In this document: one piece after another, positions 15,381 through 24,375 of the stretch
How positions within the stretch are numbered: position 1 is the stretch's first letter
How the letters are laid out: the number at the start of each line of letters is the position of its first letter
From: Paenibacillus cymbidii
Lineage (GTDB): Bacteria > Bacillota > Bacilli > Paenibacillales > NBRC-103111
Length of the DNA stretch: 64,000 bases
Assembly: GCF_004764705.1 (NCBI RefSeq)
Contig: NZ_SHLX01000018.1
Coordinates: 62,001-126,000 of the forward strand
Direction of reading: 5' to 3'
Notes under the pieces: model-generated
Seen by the model: the letters and a program-made list of their open reading frames with translations, nothing else
Database searches by the model: none
What the model was told of the DNA's origin: nothing
Program-made: the position numbers and the translations under genes

Positions 15381-17732
15381 ATGGAGAAATTCGATCGGGC
15401 CAGGCCTGTCTGGCCGGCCGGCAGAAGCCGGGAAATGAACGTAACGGCAGGATTCAAGGCCGTCATCGCAACCGATGCGGCACAGAGCGCAACACTTCGA
15501 ATTACGGCTTCCAGCCTCTATCGCTTTTATGTGAACGGAACGTTTGGCGGGCATGGTCCGGCAAGAGGACCACACGGTTATTACCGCTTGGACGAATGGG
15601 ACATCGCCGGCCTGCTGCGCGGCGGAGACAACGTGATCGCAATCGAAGTCGCCGGTTATAACGTCAATAGCTATTATCTGCTGAACCAGCCCTCGTTCGT
15701 ACAAGCGGAAGTGTTGGTGAATGGAGCGGTCGAGGCGGCAACGTCGGCGACGGACGGCGGTTTTCAGGCCATCGTGCTGGAAGAGCGCGTGCAGAAGGTA
15801 CAGCGATACAGCTTCCAACGGCCTTTCGCCGAATATTACCGCCTTCGTCCCGAGAGCACCCGGTGGCGTGTCGAAACCGGAAGCATTGAAACTGCGGAAA
15901 AATGCGAAGAGTTGGAAGCGAAGACCATTATCCCGCGGGGCATCTCCTATTCCACTTTCCAGAAGAGAAGCCCTGTCCGCCTGCTTGCCGGGGGCGGCAT
16001 TTCGCTCGATCTGGACCGTGCAACGTATTGGAAAGACCGGTCGCTGACCAACATCGGTCGGACGCTGAGAGGGTACACAGAGAACGAGCTGCAGGTCGAG
16101 ATGTCCAAGGAACTGCAGCAGCTTCGCACCGGCTCGCACAAGGAGCAGCCTGTCGCTTACACGGATGAAAGCGCATTCGATTTGGAACCTCTAACCTATC
16201 GGATCGTCGATTTCGGCATCAACCGAACCGGGTTCATCGGCGCCACCATTCATTGCGCGGAAGCGGCCAAGCTCTATTTGGCATTCGATGAAATCTTGAC
16301 TGAGGACGGAGACGTCGATTTCAAACGGTTGGATTGCGTCAACGGGATCGGGTACGAGCTGGAGCCCGGCGTCTACGAATTGGAGAGCTTCGAGCCGTAT
16401 ACGCTGCGCTATGCGAAGCTCATTGTGGCCAGAGGGGCGTGCCGCATAGAGGATTTGTACATCCGGGAGTATGTCAATCCGGACGCGGACCGGGCGACGT
16501 TCCGCTGTGACAGGGGCGGGTTGAACCGGCTGTTCGACGCCGCGGCGGAAACCTTTCGTCAGAACGCGTCCGACTTGTTCATGGATTGTCCGTCCAGGGA
16601 GCGGGCCGGCTGGCTTTGCGACAGCTACTTCATCTCGCGGACGGCCTATTGGCTAACCGGCGACGCGGCGATGGAGCGGAACTTTCTGGGCAATTATGCG
16701 CTGCCGGAGCAGTTCGCCGCGCTTCCGCCCGGCATGCTGCCCATGTGTTATCCGGCCGATCACGACGACGGGGTATTCATTCCGAACTGGGCCTTGTGGT
16801 TCGTCTTGCAGCTCGAAGAGTATGCGGCCCGAACGGGAGACGCAGCGCTCGTTGCGAAGGTGAAAGCGAAGGTCTACGCCTTGTTCGCCTATTTCGCTCC
16901 CTTCCTGAACGAAGACGGACTTTTGGAAAAGTTGAAAAGCTGGGTTTTCGTCGAGTGGTCCAAAGCGAACGACTATACGCAGGATGTGAATTATCCGAGC
17001 AATATGCTGTATGCCGGCGCATTGTCGGCTGCCGGACGGCTCTACGGAGATCCAACGCTACTCGAGCAGGCGGCGCAAATACGGGAGACGATAGCGGCGC
17101 AATCGTTCAACGGGGCGTTTTTCGTCGACAATGCCGTAAGAGTGGAAGGTAGGTTGGTTACTACTGAGCATACGACGGAAGTATGCCAGTACTATGCGTT
17201 CTTTTTCGGAGTCGCCACGCCAGAGACTTATCCGTCGTTATGGCAGGTGCTGGCGGAGCGGTTCGGGCCTGACCGGGGAACGACGGGCGCTTATCCCGAC
17301 GTCCACGTGGCCAACGCCTTTGTCGGAAACTACATGCGTCTCGACTTGTTCTCCGATTGTGGAAAAGGGAGCCAATTGCTCAGCGAGATGGAAGGCTATT
17401 TTGCGCATATGGCCGAAAGAACGGGAACCTTGTGGGAAAATACGGGCGCCCAGGCCAGCTGCGATCACGGCTTTGCTTCGCATGTCGTGCATTGGCTGTA
17501 CCGGAGTGCTCTCGGGCTGCACGAGGTCAACCATCATACCCGGCAAATCGTCATCCGGTTCGAAAACAACGGCTTGCAGCAATGCGAAGGGGCCATTCCT
17601 GCGGGAAATGAAGTAATCGCGCTGCAATGGGAAGCCCGCAGCGATGATACTTTGGTCTACCGGTTGAACGTTCCGAACGGTTATGCCGTGGTGATCGTCA
17701 ACGACAGTGGAAAAACGCTCGTAAGCGCCTAG
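15381..17732 (+). CDS. Alpha-L-rhamnosidase-like glycosidase (GH78 type)
   Basis: A 783-residue six-hairpin glycosidase. The N-terminal ~250 residues are beta-sandwich with the rhamnosidase N-domain motif FYVNGTFGGHGPARG. The catalytic (alpha/alpha)6 barrel carries DCPSRERAGWLCDSY, which fits the GH78 acid region (Asp...Glu-Arg-x-Gly-Trp). No signal peptide is seen, so a cytoplasmic role on rhamnose-containing oligosaccharides is likely. A GAAGGGAG site precedes the ATG. It is divergent from the LuxR regulator gene, with hairpin repeats after its stop. GH78 identity is good; the true substrate is unproven. Confidence 0.8.
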   Translation: MEKFDRARPVWPAGRSREMNVTAGFKAVIATDAAQSATLRITASSLYRFYVNGTFGGHGPARGPHGYYRLDEWDIAGLLRGGDNVIAIEVAGYNVNSYYLLNQPSFVQAEVLVNGAVEAATSATDGGFQAIVLEERVQKVQRYSFQRPFAEYYRLRPESTRWRVETGSIETAEKCEELEAKTIIPRGISYSTFQKRSPVRLLAGGGISLDLDRATYWKDRSLTNIGRTLRGYTENELQVEMSKELQQLRTGSHKEQPVAYTDESAFDLEPLTYRIVDFGINRTGFIGATIHCAEAAKLYLAFDEILTEDGDVDFKRLDCVNGIGYELEPGVYELESFEPYTLRYAKLIVARGACRIEDLYIREYVNPDADRATFRCDRGGLNRLFDAAAETFRQNASDLFMDCPSRERAGWLCDSYFISRTAYWLTGDAAMERNFLGNYALPEQFAALPPGMLPMCYPADHDDGVFIPNWALWFVLQLEEYAARTGDAALVAKVKAKVYALFAYFAPFLNEDGLLEKLKSWVFVEWSKANDYTQDVNYPSNMLYAGALSAAGRLYGDPTLLEQAAQIRETIAAQSFNGAFFVDNAVRVEGRLVTTEHTTEVCQYYAFFFGVATPETYPSLWQVLAERFGPDRGTTGAYPDVHVANAFVGNYMRLDLFSDCGKGSQLLSEMEGYFAHMAERTGTLWENTGAQASCDHGFASHVVHWLYRSALGLHEVNHHTRQIVIRFENNGLQQCEGAIPAGNEVIALQWEARSDDTLVYRLNVPNGYAVVIVNDSGKTLVSA

Positions 17733-17801
17733 CAAGTAACTAACTCCCTGCAGAATAGGCCCTGTTTTCTTGCCTATTTCGCCAAAAACGGGCCGTCCAT
17801 T

Positions 17802-17833
17802 CGAAATAGCCAGTGATTTCACTGGCTATTTCG
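17802..17833. repeat. Hairpin repeat, perfect 15-bp stem
   Basis: Arm CGAAATAGCCAGTGA, apex TT, then the exact reverse complement. Same family as 2854 with G-C at the variable pair. Confidence 0.92.
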
Positions 17834-17866
17834 CTTGAAAGGCCTATTTGAAGGTGATCTGAGGCC

Positions 17867-17892
17867 AATAACCAGTGTTTTCACTGGTTATT
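17867..17892. repeat. Hairpin repeat, 11-bp stem
   Basis: Arm AATAACCAGTG, loop TTTT, then the exact reverse complement. A degenerate copy (ATAGGCCAT...ATGGGCTAT) follows at 17919-17943. Confidence 0.9.
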
Positions 17893-18084
17893 TCGAACGA
17901 GCCCGGCGATATCGGGCATATAGGCCATTTTTCATGGGCTATTTGGGTTGCCGAGCAATCAATCGGGCCACTCAGGAGGCGGCTTGCCAGGGCAGGCTTC
18001 CTTCAGCAGCGCGCGAGTACGCTCGTTCACGAAGGAGCGAAGCGGATGAGCTGCTCTGGAGAAGCGGAGCGCCGGTTTACCGCG

Positions 18085-18951
18085 TCATCTGGCAAGATCG
18101 GCCAAGGTATGGAAGTCCGCTTCACTGAGTGTGATTTCGGTAGCCGCGATGTTCTCTTCCACGTGGCGGGTGGAAGAGGTGCCGGGGATCGGCAGCATCG
18201 CCGGCGAGCGTCGGAGCAGCCAAGCTAACGCGAGTTGGGCCGGGCGGACGTTGTGCTGCCGGGCCATGTCGGCCAGCGGGCTTCCTTCTGCCGCGAGCTT
18301 CCCGGTGGCCAGCGGGAACCACGGGATGAAACCGATCCCGTTGCTCTCGCAGTAGTCCAGCACCTCTTCCGATTCGCGGTTGGCCAGGTTGTACAGGTTC
18401 TGAACCGTGACGATCGGTGTAATTTCACTTGCTCTCTTCAACTCTTCGACACTTACCTGGCTGAGCCCGATGTGGCGAATTTTGCCTTCCTCTTTCATCA
18501 GCTTCAACTCGCCGAGTTGGTCGGCCAGCGGCACCTTCGGATCGATGCGGTGCAATTGCATCAGGTCGATCGTCTCCAGGCCGAGATCGATGAGGTTCAG
18601 TTCAACTTGCTGGCGCAAGTATTCCGGGCGTCCGACCGGGCGCCAGTCGTTGGGGCCGCAGCGGGTCAGGCCGACTTTGGTGGCGATGATCAGCCCGTCC
18701 TTGTAAGGATGCAAGGCCTTCTTGATCATCCGGTTCGCTACGAACGGCCCGTAGGAGTCGGCGGTATCGATAAAATTAACCCCAAGCTCGACCGCTCGTT
18801 GCAGGACGCGGACCGCTTCCTCGGGATCGCGGGGTTCGCCCCAGATGCCGTCGCCGGTCAGCCGCATCGCGCCGTATCCCATACGATTCACCGTTAAATC
18901 CCCGCCAACCTGGAACGTGCCGGCTTTCGCCGCCGAAATTTGAGCTGTCAT
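18085..18951 (-). CDS. Aldo/keto reductase
   Basis: A 288-residue AKR with the TIM-barrel tetrad: Asp and Tyr in NFIDTADSYG, Lys in IIATKVGL, His in LMQLHRID. Late motifs GLSQVSVEEL and SPAMLPIPGTSS give the cofactor-binding region. It should reduce aldehydes or ketones with NADPH in the cytoplasm. A GGGAG site nine bases ahead supports ATG 18951 rather than the GTG at 18969. Same strand as the dehalogenase and MarR genes upstream, 126 bp away, so possibly a distal member of that unit. Confidence 0.9.
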   Translation of the reverse strand: MTAQISAAKAGTFQVGGDLTVNRMGYGAMRLTGDGIWGEPRDPEEAVRVLQRAVELGVNFIDTADSYGPFVANRMIKKALHPYKDGLIIATKVGLTRCGPNDWRPVGRPEYLRQQVELNLIDLGLETIDLMQLHRIDPKVPLADQLGELKLMKEEGKIRHIGLSQVSVEELKRASEITPIVTVQNLYNLANRESEEVLDYCESNGIGFIPWFPLATGKLAAEGSPLADMARQHNVRPAQLALAWLLRRSPAMLPIPGTSSTRHVEENIAATEITLSEADFHTLADLAR

Positions 18952-19077
18952 GACGTCACACTCCCTCACCAGAATGGATGCGCGGCTTCAACCTGCTTGC
19001 TTAAAGCCCGTCACCGCCATTATATCGCATCATGCGAGCGGAATCGAAAAAGTCGGCGGGTTCATTGCCCCTCGCCA

Positions 19078-19956
19078 TTAATTCAAACCTTGCAGCCACC
19101 TGGCAAGCGCTTCGCCAACCTCCGCGGGTGCATCTTCCTGAGGGTAGTGGAGGCCTGATACGGTAACTTCGGTTTGCGATGGCCACGTACGGCAGAAATC
19201 GATATGGGATTGCGGCATTAAGCCCGGTTCGCATCGAATGAACAGCTTGGGAACGGCGCTTTGCGCAAGCCATTCTCCGTACCCGGCAACAATCGCCGTT
19301 ATATCCGCAGGGTCTCCGTCGAACGGAAGCTGGCGAGCCCAACTGAGCATGGCGCGGCGGCTTTCGCCAGCCTCGAGGAACGGCCGGCGGTACGCTGCCA
19401 TCTCTTCATCCGTCAGCTTTCGCAATATATTCACCGGCAGGTTGAATTCGATAAACGAATTTTGCTCCAGCACCATCCGCTCCCCTTCTGGTGTCCGGAG
19501 CGCTTGGAAGATGGCGCGGCCCTTCTCCGGCATTTCGTTCCAGCTCCGCGGTTTTATAATCGCCTCCATATGAACGATGCCTTTAACCGCATCGGGATGG
19601 CGCATGCTCCATTCGAATCCCAGTGCCGAACCCCAGTCGTGCACCACGAAAGTTACGCGTTCGCGCACGTCGAGCTGATGGAGCAGTTCGTCAAGATAGC
19701 GGCGATGTTGGGCGAACGCATACGTATGAGGCCCGCTGTCCGGAAGCTTTGCGGAATCGCCCATTCCAATGAGGTCCGGGGCAATGCAACGTCCCAGCTT
19801 CCGGGCATGGGGAATGAGGTTGCGCCAAAGATAGGAGGAGGTTGGATTTCCATGCAGAAAAACGATGGGGTCACCGCTCCCTTCCTCAATATATGCCATC
19901 TCTAACCCGAATACTCGTTTCCGCTTTTTCTCATAGGGATGCGCCCCGTTATTCAT
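19078..19956 (-). CDS. Haloalkane dehalogenase-like alpha/beta hydrolase
   Basis: A 292-residue hydrolase of the haloalkane dehalogenase group. The oxyanion motif is HGNPTSSYLWRN; the nucleophile is Asp in HDWGSALGF, and its following Trp is the halide-binding Trp of DhaA/LinB; the catalytic His is in SGLHYPQEDAP. These enzymes cleave carbon-halogen bonds by an Asp ester intermediate, though many genomic members are only predicted. It follows the marR gene by 57 bp on the same strand, so the MarR protein probably controls it in response to a small hydrophobic compound. Confidence 0.87.
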   Translation of the reverse strand: MNNGAHPYEKKRKRVFGLEMAYIEEGSGDPIVFLHGNPTSSYLWRNLIPHARKLGRCIAPDLIGMGDSAKLPDSGPHTYAFAQHRRYLDELLHQLDVRERVTFVVHDWGSALGFEWSMRHPDAVKGIVHMEAIIKPRSWNEMPEKGRAIFQALRTPEGERMVLEQNSFIEFNLPVNILRKLTDEEMAAYRRPFLEAGESRRAMLSWARQLPFDGDPADITAIVAGYGEWLAQSAVPKLFIRCEPGLMPQSHIDFCRTWPSQTEVTVSGLHYPQEDAPAEVGEALARWLQGLN

Positions 19957-20013
19957 CTTTCATCTCACCCTTCCATCATATTCTCTACCGTCCGTTCTCT
20001 CGTGCCGCGCGCC

Positions 20014-20475
20014 TTACGCCTCCTCCGGAACAGTCAGATTCCGCAGCACGACTTTGAGCAGACTTATTAGCAAGCTGTACTCTTCATCGCTAATCCCTTT
20101 CCGTGTTTTGTTCTTGACGCGAGCCAATGCTTCTTGTACCCTGGGTACCACTGCACGTCCCGAGTCCGTCAAATATAGTTGATGATAGCGGTTGTCGGCA
20201 GGATCCGCTTCCCTCCGTACGTAACCTTCCGTTTCCAGCCTGGCAATCGCTTTGGCCGCAGTCGTTTTGTCAATGTGAAGCTTCTGGCTTAGCTCCTTCT
20301 GAGTGATAGGCTGTTGAAACGCAATCGCCATCAGAAAAATATACTGTCCGCTTCCGATTCGATAAGGCGCCAGCTCTGCCGAAATCAACACCTGCATATG
20401 CCGGTAGATGGCCGAAATGTATTGACCATGCGACTCCTCCCCACCCTTGTCATGCGGCTTCCAATGTTCGCTCAC
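20014..20475 (-). CDS. MarR-family transcriptional regulator
   Basis: A 153-residue MarR protein. The winged HTH reads ITQKELSQKLHIDKTTAAKAIARLE, followed by the wing DPADNRYHQLYLTDSG, with the Asp-x-Arg typical of the wing. It heads a probable operon with the dehalogenase gene. A 23-bp direct repeat lies upstream over its promoter. MarR dimers usually repress and release on binding phenolic or hydrophobic ligands. Confidence 0.92.
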   Translation of the reverse strand: MSEHWKPHDKGGEESHGQYISAIYRHMQVLISAELAPYRIGSGQYIFLMAIAFQQPITQKELSQKLHIDKTTAAKAIARLETEGYVRREADPADNRYHQLYLTDSGRAVVPRVQEALARVKNKTRKGISDEEYSLLISLLKVVLRNLTVPEEA

Positions 20476-20491
20476 TTGATCCCTCCTCCCA

Positions 20492-20551
20492 ATAGGATGC
20501 TATTGCAACTAATTCAACAATAGCTCATATAGGATGCTATTGCAACTAATT
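20492..20551 (-). promoter_or_regulatory. marR promoter with two 23-bp direct repeats
   Basis: The direct repeat starting ATAGGATGCTATTGCAACTA occurs at 20492-20514 and 20529-20551, 37 bp apart. On the minus strand TTGCAA (20545-20540), 17-bp spacer and TATTGT (20522-20517) make a sigma-A-like promoter, so one copy covers -35 and the other the start region. Confidence 0.6.
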
Positions 20552-20601
20552 TTATTTGTGTTTCGTCCCTGCTTGTCGCGTAATCTTGTACAGGGTCCAT
20601 G

Positions 20602-20955
20602 CTATTTGCAGCGGGTCTGAAAATTCGCCCTGCCCACTAACACATCGCTTAAGAAAGCCTTCGACTCCTTCAATTTGGCTTCCAGCTCCTGAATATAGAT
20701 CATTTTATCCATTACCAATGCTTCCTTCTTTACTTCGGAGCTCTCATTGACAAGTAAAATTACGTCATGGATCGTAAAACCCAATGCAAGCAGCATTCTC
20801 ACATCCTGCAAATAGGCAACCACCGCATCATCGTATACGCGGTAATTATTTTCGTCCCTTGATATCAATTGCTCCGGGATCAACCGTTTGCGTTCATAGA
20901 ATCGCAACGTGGATATGGGCAATTCCGTCAGCTTGGAAACTTCGCTAGCTTTCAT
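20602..20955 (-). CDS. MerR-family transcriptional regulator
   Basis: A 117-residue MerR protein: HTH SEVSKLTELPISTLRFYER, then the wing, YLQDVRMLLALGFTIHDV and a coiled coil (residues ~85-110). No cysteine cluster for metal sensing is visible. It is divergent from the nitroreductase gene at 21089 and likely regulates it. I found no clear 19-bp-spacer promoter in the 133-bp gap. Confidence 0.9.
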   Translation of the reverse strand: MKASEVSKLTELPISTLRFYERKRLIPEQLISRDENNYRVYDDAVVAYLQDVRMLLALGFTIHDVILLVNESSEVKKEALVMDKMIYIQELEAKLKESKAFLSDVLVGRANFQTRCK

Positions 20956-21088
20956 AACCAGTCCCTTCCGAAATCAACATTAATTTGCTGTTTGCTATAA
21001 ACCAAGGTTCATAGTTCATACTGGCAACAGGATAACCCGAGACAGCGCTGCTGTCAAAATAACGGGTTGTTTCAGAAGGAGTGCCTAT

Positions 21089-21727
21089 ATGCTGAAAAAC
21101 ATCCAAAATAACGATTTTGTCAACATTATGACCGGCCGTCGTTCCATACGACTGTACGATGAGAACGTCAAAATTACAGAGGAAGAAATGCACGCCATGA
21201 TTCAAGAAGCAAGCTTGGCGCCCTCTTCTGCAAATATGCAGCCATGGCGCGTAATCGTGGTTCATTCCCCTGAAGGAAAAAACAAGCTTCGGCCTCTGGT
21301 CCAGTTCAATACGCGGCAAAACGATACATCTGCGGCGATGCTCATTATTTTGGGGGATACGCAGAGCGAGTTATATGTAGAAGAGATATATAATACTGCT
21401 GTGGAACAAGGAAAAATGCCCAAAGAGATACGCGACAAGCAGGTCGCGCAAATTCTGGGCATGTATCCGCAAATACCGAAAGAATTAAAGATCGAAATTG
21501 CTAAAATCGATGCAAGCTTATTTGCCATGCAACTGATGCTGGTAGCCCGTGCACATGGGTATGACACCAATCCGATGGCGGGCTTTGAACGCGATCGGGT
21601 CGTTGGCGCATTCGAGTTGGACGACCAAAGATATGTTCCCGTCATGATTCTGTCCATTGGAAAGGCCAAGGATGAGGGCCATGAATCCGTGCGCTTGCAT
21701 AGCGCGAAAATTACCTTTTGGCGCTAA
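21089..21727 (+). CDS. Nitroreductase-family flavoprotein
   Basis: A 212-residue FMN enzyme. The N-terminal MTGRRSIRLYDE and SLAPSSANMQPWRVIVV motifs bind FMN; AHGYDTNPMAGFERDRV is the usual late motif. These enzymes reduce nitro groups, quinones or flavins with NAD(P)H as dimers. An AGAAGGAG site precedes the ATG. The MerR gene lies divergently upstream. A strong terminator follows. Confidence 0.92.
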   Translation: MLKNIQNNDFVNIMTGRRSIRLYDENVKITEEEMHAMIQEASLAPSSANMQPWRVIVVHSPEGKNKLRPLVQFNTRQNDTSAAMLIILGDTQSELYVEEIYNTAVEQGKMPKEIRDKQVAQILGMYPQIPKELKIEIAKIDASLFAMQLMLVARAHGYDTNPMAGFERDRVVGAFELDDQRYVPVMILSIGKAKDEGHESVRLHSAKITFWR

Positions 21728-21790
21728 TGCGAATTCGCGTACAACCGATATCGTAACGTTCCCCGCGCTGTCCGTAACGGCAAGCTTCAG

Positions 21791-21823
21791 GGCCATCCTT
21801 TTGCGGGATGGCCTTTCATTTTT
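21791..21823 (+). terminator. Terminator of the nitroreductase gene
   Basis: GGCCATCC, 7-base loop, GGATGGCC, then TTTCATTTTTT: a clear intrinsic terminator. Confidence 0.85.
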
Positions 21824-21860
21824 TCTCGCATGGTTCAACTGCTGTCGTGCCCGTCGGCTC

Positions 21861-22526
21861 CTATCGGTTGTTTAACAGGGTATCCGCAGTAAGTTGGATA
21901 TGCGCGCTAAAGAGCTCGGCGGCACGGTCACTGTCGCGGCGAAGAACGGCTTCCGCCAACGCCTTATGTTCGGCGCGGCCATCGCGGACGGATTGCTGCG
22001 GGGTGGAAACATGCCGATAAAATTCGCTCAAATCCCAAAGGCGTTTGCAGATTTCCAAGAGAACCGGGTTGGGACATGCGGCGATCAGTTCGAAATGAAA
22101 TTGACGGTGGAGGTCGGACCACTCTTCGCGGAGGGCAAGCTTTTGATTCCCTTCCTCATACTCGTTCGTTTGCGATAATTTGTGGTGAACGGCGATTACA
22201 TTGGATTCCCATGTGAGATCGCCATGGGAGATTGACAGGCGCAATGCAGCTGATTCATTGATCAACCGAGCCTCTACGATACTATTCAGTTCTGCCTCCG
22301 ACACCATCTTTACTGAAAATCCGTGATTCGGGTTTTGCAAGACGAGGCCTTGCGTCGCCAACCGCGTCAGCGCTTCCCGAACGACGGCAACCGAGACATC
22401 GAAGCTCTTGGCTAATTCCGAAACCGTTAATGGAGAGCCCGGTTCGTATTGTCCGGACAAGATATCGGACTGCAGTTTTTTAGTGACAATTTCGCTTAAG
22501 GTGGACGAACCATTTCTTTTGGCCAT
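21861..22526 (-). CDS. GntR-family (FadR-type) transcriptional regulator
   Basis: A regulator of 221 residues from ATG 22526. The N-terminal winged HTH has LTVSELAKSFDVSVAVVREALTRL. The C-terminal FCD domain is all-helical with the His/Asp ligand-binding pattern (VVEARLINESAALR early, HRQFHFEL, and EHKALAEAVLRRD late), which in the family binds metal and an organic acid. It is divergent from the PEBP gene; the shared region holds three evenly spaced AATCGATT boxes that are the probable operator. Confidence 0.9.
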   Translation of the reverse strand: MAKRNGSSTLSEIVTKKLQSDILSGQYEPGSPLTVSELAKSFDVSVAVVREALTRLATQGLVLQNPNHGFSVKMVSEAELNSIVEARLINESAALRLSISHGDLTWESNVIAVHHKLSQTNEYEEGNQKLALREEWSDLHRQFHFELIAACPNPVLLEICKRLWDLSEFYRHVSTPQQSVRDGRAEHKALAEAVLRRDSDRAAELFSAHIQLTADTLLNNR

Positions 22527-22625
22527 ATAGCCAACACCATCCTTCGCGCCCAACGGGATTCTGCATGTTTACTTAGTTTACCTCTAAATCTGTTAAAAAA
22601 ATAGATCAAATTCGAAAACAACAAA

Positions 22626-22680
22626 TACAATCGATTTATATTTACATAATCGATTCTTTACTATACAATCGATTTATTAG
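22626..22680 (+). promoter_or_regulatory. PEBP promoter with three AATCGATT boxes
   Basis: The self-complementary AATCGATT occurs at 22629, 22648 and 22667, exactly 19 bp apart. TTTACA (22641-22646), 17-bp spacer and TACAAT (22664-22669) form a sigma-A promoter. Box 1 lies upstream of -35, box 2 in the spacer and box 3 over the -10. Confidence 0.75.
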
Positions 22681-22699
22681 CAAAAAGGAGGTTTTTACA

Positions 22700-23233
22700 A
22701 TGAGCCACAACCCATTGGCTGCATTGCCGGAAGTCGCAATCTTTCAAGTGACGAGCAACGACATTGCGGAGGGCCTTCCTCTGCCGCCCCGGCATTATTC
22801 GGGGATGTCAGGCGTGGAAGGCGGCAAAGATCTATCGCCCCATTTGAAATGGTCGGGCGCGCCCGAAGGGACGCGGAGCTTCGCCGTAACCGCGTATGAT
22901 CCCGATGCTCCGACAGGATCGGGCCTCTGGCACTGGGCCGTCATCAACATTCCTGCCAGCGTCACTGAACTGCCTGCCGGCGCAGGCAGCGACCCCAGCA
23001 GCGGCTTGCCGCAAGGCGCCCTGCAGCTGCCCAACGATTTGAGACTTGCACGGTTTATCGGTGCGGCGCCTCCGGCGGGAGATGGTCCTCATCGGTATTA
23101 TTTTGTCGTTCATGCGCTGGATGTCGATCATATCGGCGTGGACCCTAACGCCACGCCAGCTCTTTTAGGGTTCACCATGCTGAGCCACACCCTGGGGAGA
23201 GCCGTTCTTGTGGCAACTGGAGAAGTCAAGTAA
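22700..23233 (+). CDS. YbhB/YbcL-type PEBP (Raf kinase inhibitor-like) protein
   Basis: A 177-residue PEBP. It has the family motifs TAYDPDAPTGSGLWHWAV and GPHRYYFVVHALD, which form the anion-binding pocket. Bacterial members are cytoplasmic here (no signal peptide) and their ligand is unknown; proposed roles include binding phospho-ligands or hydrophobic compounds. An AAAAAGGAGG site precedes the ATG. The GntR regulator is divergent. Confidence 0.92.
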   Translation: MSHNPLAALPEVAIFQVTSNDIAEGLPLPPRHYSGMSGVEGGKDLSPHLKWSGAPEGTRSFAVTAYDPDAPTGSGLWHWAVINIPASVTELPAGAGSDPSSGLPQGALQLPNDLRLARFIGAAPPAGDGPHRYYFVVHALDVDHIGVDPNATPALLGFTMLSHTLGRAVLVATGEVK

Positions 23234-23288
23234 ACTGCGTTCGGGGTACACGAGCTTAGTAACGCGAGCTCGTAGCCCGCTCACAAGA

Positions 23289-23317
23289 AAGACAGCCATT
23301 GCATCAATGGCTGTCTT
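23289..23317. terminator. Bidirectional terminator hairpin
   Basis: AAGACAGCCATT, loop GCATC, then the exact 12-bp reverse complement. It sits between the PEBP gene and the converging epimerase-like gene. Confidence 0.8.
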
Positions 23318-23348
23318 CCCTGACGCCGCCGCGCGAGCGCGTTGGCCC

Positions 23349-24359
23349 CTATATTTTCCCCATCGCTTCTTGCATGGCGCCAATCACCCGATCGCACCAT
23401 GCGTCGAATTCCGGATCTTCCACCTGCAGCTCGGCATGCGCCAGAATGTTCGCCACCGTCCCCTTGATCCCCTGATCGAAGCGAGTCGTCGCTACAAAAT
23501 CCGGCACCAATCGCTTGAGCTTCGCATTATCGAACACGACGGAGTTCGCTTTATCGCCCAAGAGACCGCCGCGGAAATCGTACGAACCGCTCGCCGCGAG
23601 GAACGAGGACGCCACGTGCACCGCCTGCAGCTTCACGCCGAGCGCATCCGCAATCGCCTCATAAATCTGATTCCACGTCACCGTCTCATCCGATGTAATC
23701 TGAACCGCCTCGCCGATCGCGTGCGCGTTGCCCATCAGCCCGATGAACCCTTTCGCAAAATCGCGATTATGCGTCATCGTCCACAGCGACGTGCCGTCAC
23801 CGTGAATGATGACCGGCTTGCCTTCGAGCATGCGCTTCGCCACCTGCCAGCTGCCCTTGCGGCCATGGACGCCCAGCGGAATCGACCGCTCGTCGTACGT
23901 GTGGCTCGGCCTGACAATCGTGATCGGAAAGCCCGCTTCGCGGTATTGCTTGATCAGGTACTCCTCGCAGGCAATTTTATTCCGGGAGTACTCCCAGTAC
24001 GGGTTGGACAGCGGCGTCCCTTCCGTAATCCGGTAATCGGACAGCGGGGTCTGGTAGGCCGAAGCGGAGCTGATGAAAATAAACTGCTTGGTCTTATCCT
24101 TGAACAGCCGGTAATCCCGTTCACACTGCGACGGCTCGAACGCGATAAAATCCGCCACCACGTCGAACGTCAAATCCTGAATCAGCGCCGCAATATGCGC
24201 CTCGTCCCGAATGTCCCCTTGCAGCAGCTTCACACCTTCCGGCAGCGTGCCGCTTCTAGTCCCTCTATTGATCAAATATAGCTCGCACCCGTCTGCCACC
24301 AGTTGCTTCGTAATGGCCGAACTGATCGTGCCGGTACCGCCGATGAACAATGCTCTCAA
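23349..24359 (-). CDS. NAD-dependent epimerase/dehydratase-like SDR
   Basis: A 336-residue extended SDR. The Rossmann motif is FIGGTGTISSAI (residues 5-16), and the active-site Tyr-x3-Lys lies in YSRNK. Ser-Ser-Ala-Ser upstream supplies the catalytic Ser. It resembles sugar-nucleotide or CSP41-like epimerases. A sialidase-like gene lies 17 bp upstream on the same strand, so the two are likely co-transcribed, pointing to carbohydrate metabolism. The substrate cannot be read from sequence. Confidence 0.87.
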   Translation of the reverse strand: MRALFIGGTGTISSAITKQLVADGCELYLINRGTRSGTLPEGVKLLQGDIRDEAHIAALIQDLTFDVVADFIAFEPSQCERDYRLFKDKTKQFIFISSASAYQTPLSDYRITEGTPLSNPYWEYSRNKIACEEYLIKQYREAGFPITIVRPSHTYDERSIPLGVHGRKGSWQVAKRMLEGKPVIIHGDGTSLWTMTHNRDFAKGFIGLMGNAHAIGEAVQITSDETVTWNQIYEAIADALGVKLQAVHVASSFLAASGSYDFRGGLLGDKANSVVFDNAKLKRLVPDFVATTRFDQGIKGTVANILAHAELQVEDPEFDAWCDRVIGAMQEAMGKI

Positions 24360-24375
24360 CGTATATTCGCCTCCG

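Larger units (their letters stand above)
17733..18084. other. Convergent intergenic region with hairpin repeats
   Basis: 352 bp between the rhamnosidase and the converging aldo/keto reductase. It holds two perfect hairpin repeats and at least two degenerate ones (around 17754-17780 and 17919-17943). I see no gene in it. Confidence 0.7.
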
